A DNA stretch of 53,922 nt from NCBI GenBank assembly GCA_003427395.1, contig BFEA01000015.1, forward strand, positions 6,538,307 through 6,592,228. Reading direction: 5' to 3'. Within the stretch, counting starts at the first letter, position 1. Every line of letters begins with the position of its first letter. Both the position numbers and the translations under genes were made by a program. Positions 30,188 to 40,486 of this stretch are shown here, in pieces. This DNA is from Chara braunii. Lineage: Eukaryota > Streptophyta > Charophyceae > Charales > Characeae. Below the pieces are notes generated by a model. The model made no database searches and was not told the DNA's origin. It was given only the letters and a program-made list of their open reading frames with translations.

Positions 30188-31014
30188 GGGATGAGCATCC
30201 ATTTCCAAGGACGTTGATTGTTCCTTTGGGGTAAATGGCTTAGCGACAATTGCATGTGTCATACTTGCAAGTGCGTACTGTGTGCTCATTGCAGCACGCC
30301 ACCAAAAATGTACGCAATGCAAGTGCATACCGTGCACGCACTGGAGGACACACCACTTCGTGTGCCCTGAACTGGAATATTTAGAGTTGTATTCAATGTC
30401 TTGACTGTTTCAAACAGGCTAGCCAGTTTTTTGCTTTGAGCAATATTTCTCAATTTTCCTTGTAACATGACAGGTCCAAAACCCACATCATTACTGGCCC
30501 TGCCGTCTGAACCTGCCGAAGTTGGCCATGCTCAGGAATAGTAATGTGTTGACAAGACTCATGTTTTGACTTTGCGCTGACGTTAAGGTACTGTCGAGCT
30601 CTGCTTGGCGTACTTCAAGGTTGTCCTGGATCTGAGGTGGTTTTACCCTCTCTTTTTCCGTCCAGGATTCGAACTTGTGATTGGTTTGATGAGCCACATA
30701 AGCTGGGTATCATGGTGTTGAGGTGTATGCTATGCTGTTGTGCAAGTTTCAAATGGGAGCCCTGAAATCAGAGGTGGGGCCCACCATTGGCGCATGCGAA
30801 AAGTCCAAGCATAAGTTTGTTAGACGTGTGATGTTAAGGAGAAGTGTTGTTTCAGGTTCTTGTTTTGATCGTCTCTTATTTTATTTTAAGTTTTAATCAC
30901 AATACTTCTGAAGGATGTCTTTCCTTTTGACAATACGGGGCACAATACATAAGAAAAAAACTAACGCTGCTCATTGCCTTTGTTGAAATACTGGAGATGT
31001 TGGCTGGGATGCAG
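30188..31014. other. No gene called; possible upstream intron of the SF1-like gene
   Basis: Ends in a candidate 3' splice site (GGCTGGGATGCAG before 31015). A Cys/His-clustered frame near 30290-30350 (KCTQCKCIPCTH) was noted but not called. The exon coding the KH core, expected upstream, was not found. Confidence 0.35.
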
Positions 31015-31143
31015 GGAGGGCGCAAGGATGGCAAGCCTGGTGATGTTGCCGAAGAAGAAGTTCATGTTCACATATCAGCTGACTCTATGGAGAAGGTGGA
31101 TGCAGCCATAGCTCTTGTGGAGCCGCTTCTTTCACCATGTGAT
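31015..31143 (+). CDS. SF1/BBP-like splicing factor, exon covering the end of the KH domain
   Basis: Branchpoint-binding protein (SF1/BBP) recognises the intron branch site through a KH-QUA2 domain. This 43-codon exon reads GGRKDGKPGDVAEEEVHVHI then SADSMEKVDAAIALVEPLL and SPCD. It follows the family from the variable loop after the GKGSVKEG strand (GRKDGKP), through the last KH beta strand (E-x-V-H-V-H-I) and final helix to the start of QUA2. It is flanked by AG before 31015 and GT at 31144-31145 (GAT|GTAAGT), and both ends are at codon boundaries. The exon with the GxxG loop was not found upstream. Similarity to plant SF1 is judged by eye. STAR proteins are a less likely alternative. Confidence 0.68.
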
Positions 31144-31764
31144 GTAAGTTTCATTCTCTTGCACGGGTGAGAGTAACGTCGTTAAGTATGTTGCACGTCT
31201 GTCTGCTTGATGGTTTTGTGGCTGTGTGTGGATTGTTCCAAAGCATTCTCTCTGAGCACTGTAGTGACAATTTGAAGGTTATCTGGTGACGGATTAGGTG
31301 GCGGCCATGGTGGTGTTGCTGGCTTCCACATGTGGGGTCGTACAACAGTCTACGTGTATGTTTTGTATGCTTTCCGCCCATGGCACATCCCAGTTCTGGA
31401 GGTAACTTGATGGGGCGTGTGGCAGGAGTTTGTCTTGCTGTGCTCGTTATTGGATTAGATCAACTTGTGGCATTGTATTTTTCGCTTCCTGTGTGTCAAA
31501 GAGACTATCAAGATCGCATCATGAATTCTCTTACATATCAAGGTAGAATGAAGCCTGTGTGATAACGCCTATGTGTAGGGAGGGAGGGCTGTTGGGCAGT
31601 GGCGGTACGATGTGGGAACAGCAGCCCCAGAGTTTGTTTATAAGGTGTACCAATCCCTCGGAAATAAACGGCATTGTCAATGATGTATTAAGTATTTAAT
31701 GCGAAGAATTGCAGTTGATGCAGTCATATCGACACGTTTTCCACACTCAGGCATGACAGTATAT

Positions 31765-31865
31765 GCTCATTCAAGGACTTTCATGGATGTATCCGATTGC
31801 GATTACGCCCACACCTAGATGCACCTGACCGCAAGTACGTCCACAGAACTGGGAAAAGTCCTGTT
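31765..31865. repeat. Dimeric dispersed repeat (copy 1)
   Basis: GGATGTATCCGATTGCGATT then ACGCCCACACC, followed by a diverged second half (AGATGCACCTGACCGCAAGT, ACGTCCACAG). Related blocks lie at 32590-32680 and 41350-41460. Confidence 0.55.
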
Positions 31866-32003
31866 GTGAGTATGCCGTAAATCAAAGTTCCCTTTATTAG
31901 GGATTGTCATGAAATGGATTACAATGTTTAGAAGCTAGAGCTCAAATTGCCACTTGAGGGACAGCGGAAGGTGAAGACAAGGACAAAGGCAGATATGCAA
32001 CCA

Positions 32004-32104
32004 TTTCTATGTAAATTTTCATATGGGATGCTGGGCCCGGTTCCCAGCACGTGCTGCTCCCCACGAATAGATTGGAGCCTTGTCCCGAAAAAAAAAAGGA
32101 AAGC
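32004..32104 (+). mobile_element. Small poly(A) retroposon with 11-bp target-site duplication
   Basis: ATATGCAACCA occurs at 31993-32003 and 32105-32115, flanking a 101-bp insert that contains the hairpin GCTGGG/CCCAGC around CCCGGTT and ends in an A-run (32088-32097) then GGAAAGC. The hairpin part is shared with 26490-26560. It has no coding capacity, so mobilisation would need a LINE. Confidence 0.65.
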
Positions 32105-32139
32105 ATATGCAACCACTTACAGATCAACAAATAGATTTC

Positions 32140-32344
32140 TTAAACCAGTAGTACCTCCATCAGTTATTGGGAAAATATGGAAAAGTGGCAGTTTCCCGAC
32201 CTAAAAATTTGAAGGCTGGGCCTGACGATGGCTGCCATTGATAAATCTGATTGGCGGCCGTCGTTTCGTTTCGGCCCTCCGAAAAGGTCGGAGCCCAACT
32301 CGAGGCCCACTATTTTCCCACGCGGCAAATGTACTAGTGGTTAA
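32140..32344. mobile_element. TTAA-ended TIR element (MITE-like), 205 bp
   Basis: TTAAACCAGTAGTAC at the left and GTACTAGTGGTTAA at the right are near-perfect inverted ends. TTAA stands at both edges, as for elements that target TTAA. Interior non-coding, moderately GC-rich. Confidence 0.75.
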
Positions 32345-32589
32345 CCAAAAAAAAAAAAAAAAGACAAATAGACCTCTGGGGCTGGATATCAAGAAATGAT
32401 GACACCCTTAGAGTAAGTCTTGCTTAGGAGCCAGAACTGCACGGTTCTGAGTTTTGAAAAAAAAAGAAAAGAACAGTCTTGCTTGCCGTTGGTGCGATTG
32501 ATTACATGTTAAACTGTGGTGATGTCAGCACTCAGGTGCATATAAAGAAAAGCTAGAGACACTAGCGGCGCATTCACACTTACGACTTC

Positions 32590-32680
32590 GTGAATGTATC
32601 CGGCTGCAATTACAGCCGGGCCTGGATGAATGTGACTGTGATCACGCCCAGAACTTGCTCGAGTATGCCCTAAGACTCTG
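32590..32680. repeat. Dimeric dispersed repeat (copy 2)
   Basis: GAATGTATCCGGCTGCAATT then ACAGCCGGGCCTG, followed by GATGAATGTGACTGTGATCA and CGCCCAGAACT. Same two-part layout as 31765-31865. Confidence 0.55.
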
Positions 32681-32830
32681 CAAAGAGTACAAAACTGAAG
32701 TACCGTGGAGGGATGACAACACCATATGTTGTTATTGGCACTTTTTGCAACTATGTCCAGTATATCTTGGCCTCATGTGGCTTTTCAAGTTCTTATCCAA
32801 CATGCTTTTTTTTTTGTTTGCTTAATTTAG

Positions 32831-32939
32831 TCTGTGTCTCCATCTGTGATGTCACCCTAGCGCAGGGCCATGTTAATGGTCAGGTGCTCTTCTTGACCAC
32901 AGTAGCTGAGTTCCAATTTCAATGGATGTGACGAAGGAC
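32831..32939 (-). pseudogene. U6 snRNA retrocopy 2, with insertion
   Basis: On the minus strand: GTCCTTCG..ACATCC, GAAATTGGAAC, an insert of about 35 bp, then ATTAACATGGCCCTGCGC and GGGTGACATCAC. The order matches U6, and the insert replaces the ACAGAGA region, so the copy cannot be functional. Part of the insert (AATGGTCAGGTGCTCT on plus) recurs at 33108-33123. Confidence 0.72.
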
Positions 32940-33174
32940 TTCCGTCCATCATTCTTCTTGTCTGCTTTTCATAAGCACACTGTACTTCTACTGTAACAGC
33001 TACTGTGAAGACTGGTACTGCAGGTAACAAACCGCTTGATGTAGTTCATAAGCATAGTAGTCTCCATTTCCTGAGGTTTTTATTATGGCCTTCTTCCCAA
33101 TGAATGCAATGGTCAGGTGCTCTGACCAAGTTCTAAGCATTCGGTCTCATCGTGGTGGTGTGAATGGCTTGCAG

Positions 33175-33232
33175 GAAGACAAGAGCAGTCATAAGAGGAA
33201 GCTTCTTCTAAGAGGGATAACAGATGCCAATG
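33175..33232 (+). CDS. SF1/BBP-like splicing factor, QUA2-region exon
   Basis: Preceded by TGGCTTGCAG and followed by GTTTGT at 33233. In the phase set by the previous exon it reads EDKSSHKRKLLLRGITDANG. The family has an H-K-R-x-x-L-R-x-L-x-x-L-N-G pattern just after the KH helix (QUA2 region, RNA contact), and this exon shows HKR, the Leu spacing and the closing NG at the right distance from PLLSPCD. The match is looser than the first exon (RGI where R-E-L is usual), so it may be a diverged paralogue or decaying. It ends one base into a codon. The downstream zinc-knuckle exon was not located. Confidence 0.48.
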
Positions 33233-33523
33233 GTTTGTATCTCAAAATCTAACAAGTTGAACCTGGGCTCTCTGTTTTGCAGTCATGCATCTCCAATCTG
33301 CTTATCTAATGGCTTATCGATAATTCCTCAACCATGCCTGCCCTTCTTTTAACCTTTCCGTGTCCTAAATTGCGCATTGTGTCCTGCCAAGCTGCCCTGG
33401 AGACCACAACTATGTTTCTTCATTTTGTTGCTTGCTGAAGTGGAACGGGGCGAGTGCACCTTTTTATTATTGCTATATCAGAAGGATAGACACAGAATGA
33501 GATCGGGACAAGTCTGCCGCTGC
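33233..33523. other. No further exon confirmed
   Basis: A good acceptor-like CTCTCTGTTTTGCAG ends at 33283, but the frame that follows closes after about 14 codons with no family match. Confidence 0.3.
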
Positions 33524-33758
33524 TTAAACCACCAATACTTGGCCCAGCTATCGGGCGTGGAAAACAATAGAGTAGAAACATTTCTAGTCGGATGAATTCG
33601 GGCGCTCCTGTAGTGGGGATATGTTGCTTAAAATTGTGGCTTGTTAGAGTAGAAACATTTCTAGTCGGATGAATGTGGGCGCTCCTGTAGTGGCCCGTAT
33701 GTTTCCTAAAATTGTGGCTTGTTAACGGGCACAATTTTAGGAAGTACGGGTGGTTTAA
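33524..33758. mobile_element. TTAA-ended TIR element, 235 bp
   Basis: Left end TTAAACCACCAATACTTGG, right end (reverse complement) TTAAACCACCCGTACTT. The interior carries a duplicated block (AGAGTAGAAACATTTCTAGT and CGGATGAAT) at about 33570 and 33648. Near the right end CCTAAAATTGTG faces CACAATTTTAGG (33699-33742). Shares interior with 3243-3401. Confidence 0.78.
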
Positions 33759-34287
33759 GCTCTCCAATCTGAGTAACCTTTGGTTGTCGTATGCCCACTT
33801 GCTAGCTCCCGAACACAGGACAGGGAATCTTTTGGGCTTAGGGATCCGAGAAAGTACATGTTACTGCCCAAAGGGCTCCCAGCTGTTGCGTCTCGTTAGG
33901 AAATCTGTTGTAATAACTTCTGCGATCAGATGTGGCACTGGCAGGCAAGCGGCAAGTAACCCCTCTGACATGGTGTTTTACTCTCTCTCAGAACCGACTT
34001 TGAGCGAAACAAATAGGTCTCTGCCCTCTGAACCAGGAAAATATGGGTAGGTCGGCTGTGAATGTGGTCTTCATTCTTTGCCGGAACGCAGTCCGCGACG
34101 ACTGAAGTGCGCACCAAATATTTACCAGCGGCAAAGGATTTAGTTTTCACTATCCCAGTCTTGCTTGATATGCATTACATATTGTGGCATGCGATCCTGC
34201 TTGAAGATGCTTGCTGTGCGGAGGTCAGTCTGAGGTATTAGAAAAAAAAATGTTGCTTGTTTATATCTGTGTAGACAACTTTAAAGC
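33759..34287. other. No gene recognised
   Basis: Anonymous sequence. Confidence 0.35.
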
Positions 34288-34740
34288 TTAAACCACCAGT
34301 ACACCCGGACCCGGAGGTGCTGCACTGCCCGCCAAGCTTTCCCAAACCACCACCGACGCAATTTTTTCTTTTTTTGGCTGGCGCCGCATGCCGTTGTGGT
34401 CCAGTTGCCCCGAGCCCAAAAAAGTCCCGATGCAGGAACCCGAACGGGCCCACCGAAAGAGGCGTGTGCTCAAGGTCCTCGACTGCCATGACGGGCACCC
34501 GTGGGGGGTTTCAATCGCTCCCCACTGCAATGCCGGTCACAGTAGCCCATGCGGGCAGGCACCGCACGTCCAACAAGGGGGGCGACAACGCAGTCGCCGT
34601 CCGCCCCTTCCCAGACGGGGATGCACGACTTCCCTCCATCCGCTTCTCGCTCGGCAATTTCAAGCACTCTTTAACTCTCTTTTCACAATTTTCCGCAAGG
34701 CTGGGCCAGTGTGGTGGTCGTCTAAGGAAGCAGAGGACTG
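34288..34740. other. GC-rich stretch starting with one CCACCAG-family end
   Basis: TTAAACCACCAGTACACCCG at 34288 and TTTTTTGGCTGGCGCC near 34370 mark a family member whose other end was not found. The following GC-rich part to about 34740 has overlapping frames open on both strands, a composition effect. Confidence 0.45.
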
Positions 34741-34954
34741 ACTGCCTCAATTGTGGTTTGTGGCACTTTCATTAAACCTAGTAATGGAATGAACAAGCCT
34801 TGGAACACATTGTGCCGCCTAGTTCCAAGTAGAGTTGGGTGTAGAAGAATTTAGTTAGTCGGCAATGGGATCATTTGTCAATTGCGCTGGGTGCTACACA
34901 TCGCTTATGGTGCATGGGATCTCCTACACATCCCATCTTTGCACGTGTGGTCAC

Positions 34955-35036
34955 CAATTGGTCTGGAACTCTATATGAAGTGTAGAGTTGTTTGACAATT
35001 GGTCTGGAACTCTATATGAAGTGTAGAGTTGTTTGA
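34955..35036. repeat. Tandem duplication, 41 bp x 2
   Basis: CAATTGGTCTGGAACTCTAT repeated exactly with GAAGTGTAGAGTTGTTTGA. Confidence 0.95.
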
Positions 35037-35743
35037 CAGAGTACAGACACTGAGTGCTTCTGTTTAATATACTTCTGCAGACGTGAGGTATTCCAATACG
35101 TCAAGGTTTCAAGTCCTCGCACAAGCGCTTGCGAGCATGCGGAAGCCTTGGTTCACCCTGAGAAGCCCTCACTAACCCCCTCACATGCCCTCACATCATC
35201 CCTATCAAGTCCGATTAGCTCTTCACAAGCTCTGACAGAAGCCCTGGTCGGCTCTCACAAGGACATACACTTTTCCTCACGAGCTCTTCCAAGCCCTCAC
35301 AAACGCTCACAGGGCCTTGAAGCCCAAACCGCTTTGGACCTGAACTCCTGCAGGCGTGTTTTCGGGAGCCGACATCCTCGGCTGCCAACGCTGAGCAAGG
35401 CCAGTGAAATGACAGTGCCTGTTGACAGTAGATGGGGACGCTGCTGTCACACCTTGTAAATGACTTATAAGGTGCAAGTGACATATAAATGCAGAGGAGT
35501 GAATGCCCTGTGGCCTCCAGTGTGTGGACATTATGTGGTTCAAAATATTAGCCTTGTGACTAATGATGCAGTAAAGTGGGGGGACGATGAACACTGGTCA
35601 ATTTTTTAGCAGTGACAATTGACACGCCAGAAGGCACCAGACCGTTGATGGTTCGACTCAAGCGGTTTATTGGTGACCTGTATAAGAGCTCAGCTAGAAA
35701 CAGGCAAATATGAAGACAATTAACCAATCCAACCAGCTAGTTC
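35037..35743. other. No gene recognised
   Basis: An imperfect run of CCCTCAC, CTCACAAG and AAGCCCT motifs at 35155-35310 gives a degenerate short repeat; nothing coding. Confidence 0.35.
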
Positions 35744-35919
35744 ACTCTCCAGCCCTCTTTCTCTCTTGGAGTGCAGTCTACTGTTTTTTATATTGAGAAC
35801 AGATCTGCGTCCCACTTGAGTTAGGTAGTTAACTCTCCAGCCCTCTTTCTCTCTTGGAGTGCAGTCTACAGTTTTTGATATTGAGAACAGATCTGCGTCC
35901 CACTTGAGTTAGGTAGTTA
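35744..35919. repeat. Tandem duplication, 88 bp x 2
   Basis: ACTCTCCAGCCCTCTTTCTC ... GAGTTAGGTAGTTA repeated with two substitutions. Confidence 0.95.
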
Positions 35920-35984
35920 TGCAGATAAACAGGTTGGTAGAGAGAGAGAGGCAGGTTAATGTATCTTTAATGAAACGTAAAGCA

Positions 35985-36830
35985 AATAGTAAAACCCTTC
36001 TCCTCTGCACAGCTACAGGCACCCTTACATTGGACTGCAGGCTTTATTGCCTCTGCGACAACCACTTTGGTGGCATTGTTTCTACATTCATGTGTGCAGA
36101 GGGCCGCCCTTCCTTGCCTGTCCTCACTCACCTTCTGCATCTAGACATCATATGCGCGTTTTGTGTATGGGACTTCGTGATGCCTCTTCTTTGTTCCTCC
36201 TAGCCTGCAACACACATGCCATTGGTCCAGGGTCTTTGGTGGCCATGGTTAACGCCAGCTGTGCTGGCAATTATTCTCCTGAGAATGCTCAGCATGGGCT
36301 ACGATGTAGCCAAGTATTGTGGTGAGAATGCTTAGCTTGGTTTTCCATGTCATCGGCCACCTCATCCTTACCAGTCATGTCTCCTCTGTCGTTAAGCCCA
36401 TACTGACTCCTGGGTCTCCTCTCCCTGTAGTCTCATGTTTATTAAACCTTTTTCCACATTCCTTACTTTCCCTTTGTCTTCTTCCTCTCTCTTTATCCGT
36501 TCTCCTTTTACTCTGCCTCTACAGTGTGCAGTTGCACCGTTATGGCACATAGGGATGTAGGAAGCTCGCACTCAACTAGGTTGGTGTGGCGAGTGTTGTA
36601 TATCAGATGCATGTCAAGGGAGAGCTAAAAGAATTAAAAGGCAGAAAACCTTGAAAAAAAACAAAAGAAAGAAAGGAAAGAACAAACTGCACAGAAAAAG
36701 GCTAATGAACGGTTCACGGTAGGCCTCATGCTCTCTGCTATTTTCTTCTTGTTGTTTTGCAAAGGGCACTCTTTTAGTTGATATTTTTGGCACGCTTCTT
36801 AGCTTCTTTTTGCCGAGAGGATGCGAACCG
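35985..36830 (+). repeat. Dispersed repeat family F1, copy A
   Basis: Matches 51768-52530 and, split in two, 37560-37741 plus 39093-39400, in order: a Cys-bearing segment (LCDNHFGGIVS here, LCHNHCSGMVS in copy C, same frame), GCAACACACATGCCATTG, CTGAGAATGCTCA, TTTCCATG, a C/T-rich part, TACTCTGCCTC, GTTATGGCACATAGGGATGT, an A-rich part, then GCACTCTTTTAGTT. A preserved peptide frame across copies hints at an element ORF near its 3' end. Confidence 0.75.
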
Positions 36831-37230
36831 CTATACACTCAAAGCGTCCGCACCCGAGCACGACTGGTACCAATAGTGGGAAATCGAAAGTGGTGCACCG
36901 GTAGTAGCCTGTGGCTGGATTTCACATCAGCCTCGGGATTTGCCTGGCTGACATCCGTTTGAGGGTCTTTGTGGCCTTGACACCGGTGGTTGTTGCAAAC
37001 GTTTTCTTTTGGGTTATGTTTCCTGCTGATGACCTAGTTGTTAAAACCCAATGTTTGCGGATCATTCGCTTAGAAATGTAACGGCACTTTTTTTTTTCCC
37101 AATGATTTTGAAGGCATGGCACCAGCATCTGTCCACGGGCAAACGGTTTCGAACAGGCTTGCAAAACAGCACTGAGTGCATGTGGCTGCATCCAGCTTGA
37201 ATCTTGTTCGATGGTAACTTCAATCCATAA
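36831..37230. other. No gene recognised
   Basis: Anonymous sequence. Confidence 0.35.
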
Positions 37231-37356
37231 ACATGTGCAATTCCATCCTATAGAAGAGAGGCTGATGATATCATTTGTTCTATCCAGTTTGAAACATGTG
37301 CAATTCCATCCTATAGAAGAGAGGCTGATGGTATCGTTTGTTCTTCACAGTTTCAA
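37231..37356. repeat. Tandem duplication, 63 bp x 2, with closing hairpin
   Basis: ACATGTGCAATTCCATCCTA ... repeated. CAGTTTGAAAC of copy 1 faces GTTTCAAACTG just after copy 2. Confidence 0.92.
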
Positions 37357-37559
37357 ACTGGATTTTCCATCGTAAGACATCTGTACACGTGGAGGTCGGC
37401 GATCTGCCCACTGCAGCTGCGCGGGGGACAAAACAATTTGCGGCTGCCCCCAGGCCAGTCCTTCCCTGAATCCCCAAACTTCATGGAATATTACGTTTTT
37501 TATTCTCAACTTCAAAAGGTTGTGGTGTTTTAGTGCCACCCGTTGTGGTAACTGTTGTG

Positions 37560-37741
37560 ATGAGAAGGCTTAGCTAGTTTTCCATGTCATCACCCACCTC
37601 ATCCCTACCCTTCGTGTCTCTGTTGTCTAAGGACAGAACGACTGCTAAGTCTTCTGTTGTCCTTCCATACGCTCTTCCTATCGGCTCATCTTTATTCCAC
37701 ACCTTGCTTTCCGTTTGTCTGCCTTGGCTCTGTCTTCCATC
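37560..37741 (+). repeat. Dispersed repeat F1, copy B, left part
   Basis: GAGAAGGCTTAGCTAGTTTT, CCATGTCATC, TTTATTCCACACC match copies A and C, then break off at the solo LTR and resume at 39093. Confidence 0.75.
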
Positions 37742-39092
37742 TGTTACGATCCTGGCCAATTTCGAAGTATATAGACATCAGGAAAAACAATGCCGTCCAA
37801 TTGCAAAAAGAAATGAATGAACTTTAGAGGAGAGAAAGGGAAAGAAGAAGAAGAAGAAGTAAGAAAGAGGAAGAAGATGATGCACTCCAGCATAGACCAA
37901 TGACAAGGCTCTTCTTCCTCGCCAACCAATCTCCTCCTCCTTATCTCCTCCCCTCTTATTCAAACAAGAAATAACAATAATAATGTTGAATGGCTGAACC
38001 AGAATCAATGTCCGAATCCCACTTCTACTGCAGGCACAACATGAGGTCTACCATAGCCATGGCCACCCTTCCTCTTCCTCTGCATACAAGCCGAGGCTAT
38101 GGCGGACTACTGAGGCTTCAGCCTCCTGTCCAAAGGACAACCCAAAGACTCTATGTCGCTGCCCTACTTCAAGCAGCTATGCCGCTGTTCACTGAACTGC
38201 CATGCCTGACTCTATACCCCGAGCTTCCTTGGTGCGGCACTACCCCAACGGGGGTCTTCCAGATGCAGCGCCTCACAAGGTGATGAAGATGGTGTTCACC
38301 ATAGCCAAGTAGGTACCTCGCCACTCTCTCCCTTGGTCCTCGTCTTCCTCCTCCTCCTACCGGTAGAGCTCTATCATAGCCAAGGTGGAAGCTCCCAGCT
38401 TCTTCCTCCCAGCATTGCTGTAGCAGCCAGCGCTCTTCCACCCAGCACTCCAACAGCGTGACGCCCAACTCGCACACTGAAGAATGAGGCCGAGCTCTTG
38501 CCTCGGCCTCTTGATATAGCGGCCTGCTTGCCTCCTGGGCGGTGACTTCCAGGCCGCTCGGCCTCCCAAGCAACCGGTACCTCCTCCCTTTCGGAGGGAA
38601 ACATCATTGCAGACTCTGATATTGCCCGTACAGGCTCTAGACTCAGACTGGATGGACTGGTACCGGCCTAGACCTAGCCTACCGCTACTGGGCCTCTAAA
38701 AATGCCAACTTTGTCTTCTTCTGCTCGGCCTCGAGTACCCACTGCTACGGGGTGCGGTACCGGCCTACCTGCTACTTGAGTGTTTTTCCGCTGCTCTAAG
38801 CACCGCGGGCCCCTGGCTCCGCTACTTGAGTGTTTCCCTGCTGCAACCCTCAATGCCACGGCCACAGGTAAGTACCAGCCCTACGGGCCTGCCAAACAAG
38901 CAAGTACCCTTGCGGGTCACACACACACTCATGCCGACAAGCACTCGGACAGGCACGCAAGTCCACAGGCACGCACACATACAGACTTGGAAAACACAGC
39001 AGAATGCGGGAATCTTGGCAAGGCATCCATTCCATCGGCAGAACTTCAGAAATCAGCAGTGTTCTCAGTCTGTGTTATGGCGGGTCATTACG
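37742..39092 (-). mobile_element. Solo LTR of the 15-23 kb chromovirus family
   Basis: On the minus strand it runs from a degraded start (CGTAATGACCC, TGTTAGGACC in the complete element) to GGCCAGGATCGTAACA. At 1351 bp it is almost the same length as the 3' LTR at 21945-23296, and shared blocks include CCTCCGAAAGGGAGGAGGTACC-type sequence, (CTT)n and AATAAGAGGGGAGGAGATAA. No internal region is attached, as left by LTR-LTR recombination. It lies inside F1 copy B; a clean target duplication was not seen. Confidence 0.88.
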
Positions 39093-39400
39093 CCCTATCT
39101 TTCCTCATTCTTTATACCCTCTCCCTTTACTCTGCCTCTTTTTAACAGTGTGCCAGTGGGTTGTCATGGCACACGGGAATGTAGACAGTGTAAACTACAC
39201 TACATCGACGTGGTGAGCCTTGGACGTGAGAGGCACAGTGAAGGAGGCAAAAGAGACCATGAAAAAAGCCAGAAATAAGGAAAGGAAAGAAATAACTGCA
39301 CAGGAACAGGCAAAGAATGGATTGTGTGCTTCATACTGTCTGGTATTTCCTTCGTGTTTCACAAGCGCACGGTTTTAGTTCATAGATATGTGTCAATGTA
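39093..39400 (+). repeat. Dispersed repeat F1, copy B, right part
   Basis: Continues F1 after the LTR: TACTCTGCCTC, TTGTCATGGCACACGGGAAT, an A-rich part and TTTTAGTTCATAGATATGTG. Confidence 0.75.
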
Positions 39401-39412
39401 TAGACGCAAACT

Positions 39413-39471
<59 letters not shown>

Positions 39472-39583
39472 AACCGGGAACTGAATATGAATGACCCATA
39501 CAAAGGTGATGTTATTTANNNNNNNNNNNNNNNNNNNNNNNNNNNNNNNNNNNNNNNNNNNNNNNNNNNNNNNNNNNNNNNNN

Positions 39584-39629
<46 letters not shown>

Positions 39630-39665
39630 AACCGGGAACTGGATATCCATGACCCATAGAAAGGT
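39413..39665. repeat. (GA)n-anchored tandem duplication spanning a 65-N gap
   Basis: (GA)n at 39413-39469 is followed by ATCTAACCGGGAACTG and GGTGATGTTATTTA, then N (39519-39583), then (GA)n at 39584-39626 and the same downstream block with a few changes. The gap lies inside a duplicated microsatellite unit, so the copy number is unresolved. Confidence 0.9.
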
Positions 39666-40486
39666 GATGTTATTTACAAAATATCAGGAACATGATATCA
39701 AACCAGAAATTCCAGAATGCCATCTTGTGAGACGAATGTGAAGATGACATGGCTGTGCTTGTATGCCCATGGGCTGATGAAAGTGATAATGGACAGTGGT
39801 CAAGAGTTTTCTTACCCCTTTTGGTATTGGATGGACATATCCAGGCCGTAATTCCAGCAGGGGCACGGAGACTAGTAGGATGATATCTTCTCTGGAAGAT
39901 GGATTGTGGTTGGTGAGAGGGGAGATGCAGGTTCCGTAAACACCAGATATCCCTATCCCTATACACTTAAACAGTGGGTCTCGCGTAACGGTCCCGCGCT
40001 AGATCCGCTGCCAGCTTTGGGAAATGTCTACAACGCAGGAGGCGGTTCGATACTGGTCCCAATGAAGCTCTAGAACAGTGCCATATTTCAAATCCTGGGG
40101 GGATATGTTTGACACAAGAACATAGCAGTAGGAGGAGAGTGTCCGTTTTGCTTTTCCAAGCACATTGTTTCCGTTCTTTGTTTTTTCTGGGTCGTTTTTG
40201 GGCTTCATGTGCCGTTTGACAGTTGGTTTTTGTCCCTTTTTTTTCTCCCCTTTCAACTTAGCTATATTCTACTCTCAATTTCACCTTTCACTCTCTACCT
40301 ACCTCTACTCCTAAGGCTATACAGGGGACCCCTGCAAGCATAGCTAGCTACTTCTTACAATTAAGGGGAGGCATGTTGTCCCCTGCCCTAATCGGCGGTG
40401 GTCAGGGAGTAGTTTGGGGCCGCCAGTGGGGGAGACTGGCTAACACAAGACAGAACATTTTGCCAGTAGGTTCCCATGCTCTAGTA
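39666..40486. other. No gene recognised; possible SINE tail
   Basis: CTTAGCTATATTCTACTCTC near 40257 resembles the AAGCTATATTCTTCTCTC that adjoins the poly(T) of the SINE at 47428-47819, so a truncated minus-strand copy may begin here. Its tRNA-like head was not found. Confidence 0.35.

Larger units (their letters stand above)
31144..33174 (+). other. Intron of the SF1-like gene (about 2.0 kb)
   Basis: GTAAGT donor at 31144 and ATGGCTTGCAG acceptor at 33174, with phase 0 on both sides. It holds a 101-bp poly(A) retroposon, a 205-bp TTAA-ended TIR element, a U6 retrocopy and two copies of a dimeric repeat. The rest shows no coding signal. Confidence 0.5.

Noticed and set aside
30260-30370. 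Cys/His cluster (KCTQCKCIPCTH) as a zinc-binding domain
   Set aside because: The frame is short, has no start and no exact zinc-finger spacing, and lies in a region without other coding evidence.
33284-33326. Third SF1-like exon after the TTTTGCAG acceptor
   Set aside because: The in-phase reading closes after about 14 codons and does not match the family.
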